The translations under genes and the position numbers were made by a program. Under the pieces are notes generated by a model. That model was given only the letters and a program-made list of their open reading frames with translations. It was not told where the DNA came from and made no database searches. This document shows, one piece after another, positions 59,074 to 64,000 of a stretch of 64,000 bases of DNA. Where the stretch lies: the NCBI GenBank assembly GCA_029582165.1, contig CM055884.1, forward strand, positions 12,218,537-12,282,536, in the 5' to 3' direction. The DNA is from Portulaca oleracea (lineage: Eukaryota > Streptophyta > Magnoliopsida > Caryophyllales > Portulacaceae). Position 1 is the first letter of the stretch; each line of letters begins with the position of its first letter.

Positions 59074-59675
59074 ATACCTTTTCACCATCAACTTCCCCAA
59101 TATTCTTATCTGCAATTGCATCCCTCTCAGCTTGAACTGCCTCTTTCAATTGAATAGTCATATTCCTAGCCTCTAATTCCTCTTCATCATCAACATCAAA
59201 GTCACTATCACATGAAAAATCCCAATATGTATACTCCTGACCATCTTCTTCAAGAAATATTCATCATCATCATCATTATCATCATCATCATCATCATCAT
59301 CACCACCACCACCACCCTCCTTGTCCACCTCCTCATGACAATCTATGTCATTCACCCCTTACTTAGATCTTGTTCTTCATGCTCCACATATACAGAAACA
59401 GAATCATTACGAACCAGCAATTCCATAAGATCCTTTATCTCATTGTCTCCATCAATAGCCACTAAACCACCCTCTAATTCACAACCAGGTTTAACATAGT
59501 GCATTTTTTTTATACTCCGCCCTCGGTAACCTCTCTTCTCAACCATCTCCTTTAGATCATCTAGACTAATATAATCTGTGTCACAAACCACTTCACTGCA
59601 CTCTCCTTCAGTGTAAACTAAATGAGGAGCGCTAACAAATTCACCCTCATGGAACAACAATATTTTGATTGCCAT
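59074..59675 (-). pseudogene. mudrA-type transposase, N-terminal part
   Basis: It starts at ATG 59675 (MAIKILLFHEGEFVSAPH) and runs through a PB1-like fold typical of the N-terminus of MULE transposases (GYRGRSIKKMHYVKPGC, DGDNEIKDLMELL). A one-base shift near 59352, then a (GAT)n Asp-repeat tract (59260-59310), lead to a second shift. The frame then reads EYTYWDFSCDSDFDVDDEEE and a helical AERDAIADKNIG segment, with a TAG next to the ACCCT duplication. After removing the LTR element the reading resumes at 53149 as GHYHDSDNTD. Acidic Asp repeats are common in this linker. Confidence 0.8.
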
Positions 59676-60311
59676 TATATTTTGGGTTCTGCAATAAAAC
59701 ACTCTTATCAAATTGCATTCACTATGTTCAAACCATCAAACACAACCACATCTCATCAAATTCATTCTCAACAGTTTCAATTTTAGCAAAACACAAACCA
59801 ATACAAACAAAAAATTTACAATTTTTCCCACAAATCAGACCTCCATACAAATTTATGTTACCTTATTCATCACAAGCTTTGATCGATTGCAACAACATTA
59901 GCATCGTCGACCTGAACCAATTCCGACCACCAGTCAACCTTCCTTCACTTCAGCCATTATTGACTGCGCCAGTATAAGGGTTTTGAGTTTTATGTTTTAT
60001 GTTTTAGGTTTTATGGTTTAGGGTTTGGGGTTTACAGTTTGTTCCTTCAGGATGGTTGTGTGTATGAACTATGAAGAGGAAAGGATGGAGTGTGGTCAGA
60101 CAAGACAATAATGGAGGGAAGGTAGGAAGAAGCTATACAATTTTTTTCCTTTTACCTATTTCTTATTACTTTTTCAAATTATTTCAAAAAATAAGTCTTC
60201 AACATGGTTAATGGTTGTTACTGGTTAACATACCACTCAGGGGCATTTTTAATTCTTATGTAAACTTCAGTGGTATTATTAAAAGGTTTAATAGTTAAGG
60301 GGCATTTTTTG
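59676..60311. other. Second MULE upstream region and right end
   Basis: This is the presumed promoter and terminal region of the second MULE. It contains GGTTTTATGGTTTAGGGTTT-type repeats at 59980-60040 and the terminal-repeat-like words at 60239-60311. No ORF is supported. Confidence 0.45.
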
Positions 60312-61014
60312 CGAAAAATTACTTAAAGGTACCCTAACTTTTGATAAAATGTTTTCCGGGTACCCCAACTTTTCAAAACTAATTTTGGGGTACCCTAACT
60401 TTTAGGATTAGTAATAAATAGGTGAATTTCAGGCCAATGATTTGAATTCACAGGTAAGTTTAAGGCGGGAAATTGATTAAGGTTTATTTTGGACAAAAAT
60501 GCTCTTTATTTGTTAGAAAATAAAAAAAAATGTCATTAATAGCCCCCCCCCCCCCAACTCCATTCTTTTCTTCTTCGTTTGTTCTTCAGTCTTCTTCTTC
60601 TCTTCTTCTTTAATTCAGCCATATCAAACAACCACAGTTCTCCACTGCTAAATCAACAGGGGATATGAACTTTAACAAAAAAATGACACTACAATGCTAA
60701 ACCAACAAGGGATATATATACCAAAATTCCACCCACTTGATTTGAAATTCAAGCAACACTACAAAGACCAAAGCTTGAAGAGAATGAGAGTTGAAGGGGT
60801 TGTTTGTCAATGGATTAAAAGGGCACTGTAATCAATCTCTGTAAAAAAATTAAGGGTATTTCCGTCAGTTCACATAACCCATCGGATTTTCGCCGAAAAT
60901 TCACCTAGTAATTTCTAATCCTAAAAGTTAGGGTACCCCAAAATTAGTTTTGAAAAGTTGGGGTACCAAAAAATAGTTTCATCAAAAGTTAGGGTACCTC
61001 TAAGTAATTTTTTG
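60312..61014. mobile_element. Foldback MULE-type MITE, copy 2 (703 bp)
   Basis: It has the same long inverted ends as copy 1 (CGAAAAATTACTTAAAGGTACCC on the left, trimmed; AAGTAATTTTTTG on the right). It is flanked by CATTTTTTG (60303-60311) and TATTTTTTG (61015-61023), a 9-bp duplication with one mismatch. The middle holds about 450 bp not present in copy 1, including a 13-C run (60543-60555) and CTTCTT repeats. Confidence 0.85.
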
Positions 61015-61024
61015 TATTTTTTGG

Positions 61025-61459
61025 TTTTTTTTTTCCAATTCCGGGGCAATTTTATCCAATCTGACACTGTGTTCATTGATCTGTGATCATTTCAATCTTC
61101 ATTGGCCCCCATATTTAGAGTCACAATTCAGGGCATCACTTCATGATATCATAGTTTAATAGTTACGGGCCATAGTTTGCTTTTTTTTTTTTGGTACTAT
61201 ATCACTGATCTGGATGAAAATGCAAGTGAATGAAATCAGAATGTGCCATAACCAAGTGAATATAAACCAACAATACATTAGTTTAATAAACAACAATACA
61301 TCAATCTCAATACCAATACATTAGTTATGGATAATTTGTTCCTATTTTAACAACACCACCACAAGTAATACTAAATACAACATCCCACCAAACTTAACCA
61401 AAAACCAAAAAAATCGTACAACTGTTTATGCAAGTCTTTTACGACTACAATAAACTCCT
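61025..61459. other. MULE backbone non-coding
   Basis: AT-rich sequence with CAATACATTAGTTTA-type short repeats (61270-61325). No gene seen. Confidence 0.45.
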
Positions 61460-61729
61460 TTACTTCATCATTATTATCAAACGAGAATTTGCACCACAGT
61501 AACCATCGTCAAGACGAGAATTTGCACCGGAGTAACCATCGTTAATCACATCCCTTGAGGTAACCCAATCAACAAAACTATTACAAATGTCGCATTTGAA
61601 GTACAGTGAGTTACGATTATTTTTTGATGATGAAACCTTCAAATCATCTTTCCGACCACAACAATATCGATACTTTATACGTAATCGATCCTTCATGTTC
61701 AAGCTCGAGTTCCTTGATGACGTTGTCAT
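61460..61729 (-). CDS. Small GRF-like zinc-finger protein
   Basis: This 89-codon ORF has ATG at 61729. After a basic N-terminus it reads YRYCCGRKDDLKVSSSKNNR, then YFKCDICNSFVDWV. That is close to the GRF zinc-finger pattern (CCGR, Ser-x-Asn, Tyr-Phe-x-Cys, Cys-x-x-Phe-x-x-Trp). The C-terminus has a short tandem repeat (GYSGANSRL, GYCGANSRL) from a duplicated ~33-bp unit. It is short compared with full GRF proteins and may be a fragment. It lies in the right arm of the large MULE. Confidence 0.5.
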   Translation of the reverse strand: MTTSSRNSSLNMKDRLRIKYRYCCGRKDDLKVSSSKNNRNSLYFKCDICNSFVDWVTSRDVINDGYSGANSRLDDGYCGANSRLIIMMK

Positions 61730-62954
61730 ATCTTACAAGTATCAACAAGCTCGAGTTCCTTCATGTTCAAGATCGAGTGAGTAAACATATGAACAATTAA
61801 TAACCACAATTTAGACTAATCAATGTCAGTCATCACCATAGCATACTCAATTGCAGTCATCACCCATGGCAGTCATCAACAACATTTTTTACTAATCATA
61901 CGAATAATCCTCATAGCCAACTTTAGACTAATCATAAAATAATTTAGACTAATGTCACAAATCCCCCCAAAAGAACCCCAAAAATCCGTATCTTCACCAA
62001 AGCCAAATAAAAATTCCGGCACTATCTTCAAATCAACAACTTTCTCTCGTCAGTCAAAACCATAGCCAAATTTGAAGAGATGGGATCTAAAAAATAACCA
62101 ATTTTCAGTTCTGAAAATTTAATCCTCAAATCAATTCTTATGTTCCAATGTTTAAAAAATCACACCCAAACCTAGATACAAAACTTAAAAAACCACACCC
62201 AAACCCTAAAAACTTAAAATAATCAATTTCCAGTTCTGAAAATTGAATCCTCAAATCAATTCTTATGTTCCAATGTTTAAATAACCACACCCAAACCCAG
62301 ATACAAAACTTAGAAAACCACACCCAATCCCTAAAAACTGGTAAACATGACCCACACTACAAACAATGGAGATTAATTTTATTATTTGGAAAAACAAAGA
62401 ATGAAGATTCAAAATTGTGCATACCTTTTTCTAAATTTTATCTCTCTGGTCTACTTGATTTCACTTGCTCCTCTATCCTAACCGCTCTAATTCAGGCTGA
62501 TTTCACGCCTGAGATGGTGCGGGTGATGTCAGGATCGAGTTTTTACGGCGTAAACAGAATTGTAGAAGAAGAATTGTATCAGAGAAGGAGAAATAGAAGG
62601 CGAAGAACGGAGAAAGAAGAATCAGAGAAAAAAGAATCAGAGAAAGAAGAAGAAACAAAATGAAGTTTGAATCAGAGAAAGAGAAAGAGAACGAAGTAGA
62701 GAAATGGAGAGTAGAGAAATTAATGTTATCATTTATCAAAGAAAGAGAAAGAGAAAGAGAACGAAATCGGGAATCGGTGTTTTCATTTTTGGGAAGTGGT
62801 TTTTTTTTGGGGGGTGGGAGTCCAATGCCATGCCTAGAGAGAGATGGGAGCAGAAAAAAAAGACGAGAGAGGTAACCACTTGCCACATTAACCGTCCATG
62901 TCATATGCCACCTGGGGTGGGTCATTGACCCACTGGGTCCGTGTATCATTCTCC
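61730..62954. other. Right arm of the large MULE with tandem duplication
   Basis: It holds a 125-bp tandem duplication (62105-62345), a GA-rich purine tract (62560-62770) with only low-complexity ORFs, and the right terminal inverted repeat, read leftward from 62954. Confidence 0.6.
62105..62345. repeat. 125-bp tandem duplication
   Basis: CAGTTCTGAAAATT occurs at 62106 and 62231, and the following ~110 bp (AATTCTTATGTTCCAATGTT, then CACACCCAAACC) repeats with few changes. Confidence 0.85.
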
Positions 62955-62963
62955 AAAAGTTTG
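62955..62963. repeat. Right 9-bp target-site duplication of the large MULE
   Basis: AAAAGTTTG, identical to 2924-2932, immediately follows the right terminal inverted repeat that ends ...CATTCTCC. Confidence 0.8.
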
Positions 62964-63070
62964 TGTGTCTTCTCACTTGCTCTGCCTAAAGCTAAACTTT
63001 CTCAAGTAAGCCCCTCAGACTCTGAGAGACATAGTGACAGCACACAGAAAGGGAATCATAGAATTTTGGA

Positions 63071-64000
63071 ATGCAAAGTTTTTGGAATTTGGCTTCATCT
63101 ATAAATATTTTAATCCATTGTAAAAATCTAAAAAAAAAAGGTACTTTTAATGTTGGACAAATATATAACCAGGAATACGGAGTGATCGAGCACATATTCA
63201 ATGATAGAGATGCACATCTGATCCTTTCAATCCCATTAAGTGTCAAGAAGTCTAAAGACCATTTAGCTTGGTGTTTCAACGACAATGGGATGTTCAGTGT
63301 CAAGTCGGCTTATCTCATCGGGGCTAATATTAATTTAAGTGATTTTGAACCCTACTGGCCCAAGATATGGGATGCCCAAATTATTCCCAAAGCAAAGATT
63401 TTCTGGTGGATGTTTTGCTCGGATATCCTCCCTACAAGGGCTGTACTTTGCCGAAGACATGTGATGACGGTGGATAATTGTCCCAGATGTGAAGCTCCAG
63501 GTGAAGATGGCCTCCATGCTATTTTCCTTTGTACTGAGAGTCAACAGGTTTGGCAGATGGTGGGGCTGAATAGCAAGAACCTTGTGGAGGAGCTTCAGAC
63601 TATAGGAAACGTGATTCAGAGATGGTCGGATTCTCTCGACACGGAAGCTTTTATTGTTCAAATGACTTTGGCTTGGCTGATTTGGTTTGCTCGTAATGAA
63701 CGAATCCACAACAACAAAGCAATCCCAGCCCAGACCTTAGTGAGGAGAGCATAATAGACAACCAAGGATTTTATGAAACTGAAGGAACAGTGCAGTGGAT
63801 TGAAGGTTCCAGCCCATCAGGAACTCTCGACAACTTGGAAGCCCCCAATGCAAAATCAAACTAAGATCAATTTTGATGCTTCCTTAAGTCAGGACGGCTG
63901 GATTCAATTAGGAGCCGTCGCAAGAAATTTTCAGGGGGAATTGATACTGGCTGTAGTGTGTAGGGTCAGAGCTTCATGGTCCCCTAGTGTGGCTGAGGCA
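63071..64000 (+). pseudogene. LINE (L1-type) 3' part: zf-RVT and RNase H
   Basis: From about 63150 the translation resembles the C-terminal end of plant L1 reverse transcriptase. It shows GMFSVKSAYLIG, then IPKAKIFWWMFCSDILPTRA and the zf-RVT motif CPRCEAPGEDGLHAIFLC. A double stop TAA TAG at 63752-63757 interrupts it. The same frame then gives INFDASLSQDGWIQLGAVAR, the start of the RNase H-like domain, and runs off the window. The RT palm is missing upstream, as expected for a 5'-truncated LINE. Confidence 0.82.

Larger units (their letters stand above)
48640..60311. mobile_element. Second MULE (mudrA type), nested; ends approximate
   Basis: The left side (48646-48860) contains repeated words of the form CAGTTTTATAAAACGCCCC and ACCAGTTCAGTTTTTATAAT. 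The reverse complement recurs on the right (60239-60311): GGGCATTTTTAATTC, CTTCAGTGGTATTATTAA and GGGGCATTTTTTG. Both sides share GGTATTATTAA next to GGGCATTTTT. The transposase gene lies between them on the minus strand. Exact ends and target duplication could not be fixed, partly because a foldback MITE entered the right end at 60312. Confidence 0.45.
2933..62954. mobile_element. Ancient large MULE containing all other insertions
   Basis: The left end begins GGAAAAAGTTTAACTGACCC. The right end, read inward on the minus strand, begins GGAGAATGATACACGGACCC. Over the first 39 positions about 28-30 bases match, including the blocks GACCCAGTGG, TCAA and CACC. Further inward both ends share ATGACATGG and ACCTCTCTC. 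Perfect AAAAGTTTG duplications flank both ends. The backbone left after removing later insertions is roughly 15 kb: 2933-7328, 33738-38178, 45302 to about 48640, and about 60312-62954. It carries a FAR1-type transposase on the minus strand plus several passenger ORFs. The alternative is a coincidence of two unrelated MULE ends, which the exact nonamer makes unlikely. Confidence 0.72.

Noticed and set aside
59212..59499. ORF with poly-Ile/Thr
   Set aside because: It is the antisense of the Asp-repeat tract in the mudrA N-terminal region.
62653..62976. Lys/Glu-rich ORFs near the right MULE end
   Set aside because: They derive from a GA-rich purine tract, with open frames on both strands and no domain.

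Overview
The window is plant nuclear DNA, AT-rich and made almost entirely of nested transposable elements. Stowaway, hAT-like and Harbinger-like MITEs, two Mutator-like (MULE) transposases, an Athila-type Ty3 array primed by tRNA-Asp, a Tekay-like chromovirus, a non-autonomous LTR element and a plant LINE tail point to gene-poor, probably pericentromeric heterochromatin of a eudicot. I cannot name the species.

The main structural result is that 2933-62954 appears to be one old MULE. Both ends carry matching terminal inverted repeats and are flanked by a perfect 9-bp duplication, AAAAGTTTG (2924-2932 and 62955-62963). Everything between looks like this element plus later insertions. Its FAR1-type transposase gene is on the minus strand: the N-terminus lies at 33738-34432 and the C-terminus with its last exons at 5684-7328. 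Backbone passengers are a Pro/Ser-rich ORF (3878-4370), a coiled-coil ORF (36587-36966), a Cys-rich/coiled-coil/membrane ORF (45352-45809), a three-exon F-box-like gene (47302-48564) and a GRF-like zinc finger (61460-61729). All are damaged or small.

Insertions into it: (1) 7329-33737, a head-to-tail Athila array LTR-internal-LTR-internal-LTR. Its left LTR is truncated by a deletion that also removed the transposase core. Unit 2 holds an in-frame 2,169-bp duplication of RT-RNase H-integrase. (2) 38179-45301, a 5'-truncated Tekay-like chromovirus on the minus strand with a 3.18-kb LTR. (3) About 48.64-60.31 kb, a second MULE with a mudrA-type transposase on the minus strand. (4) Inside that transposase, 53150-59068, a complete non-autonomous LTR element with ACCCT duplications. 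(5) Two copies of a foldback MULE-type MITE (46157-46515 and 60312-61014).

Outside the large MULE, the left flank (1-2923) has three Stowaway-type MITEs and a hAT-like element with a Harbinger-type MITE inside it. The right flank (63071-64000) is the 3' part of a LINE that runs off the window. No intact host housekeeping gene, rRNA, functional tRNA or CRISPR array was seen. Coordinates of element ends come from reading TG..CA ends, PBS/PPT sites and target duplications by eye. Exon boundaries are by splice-site inspection only.
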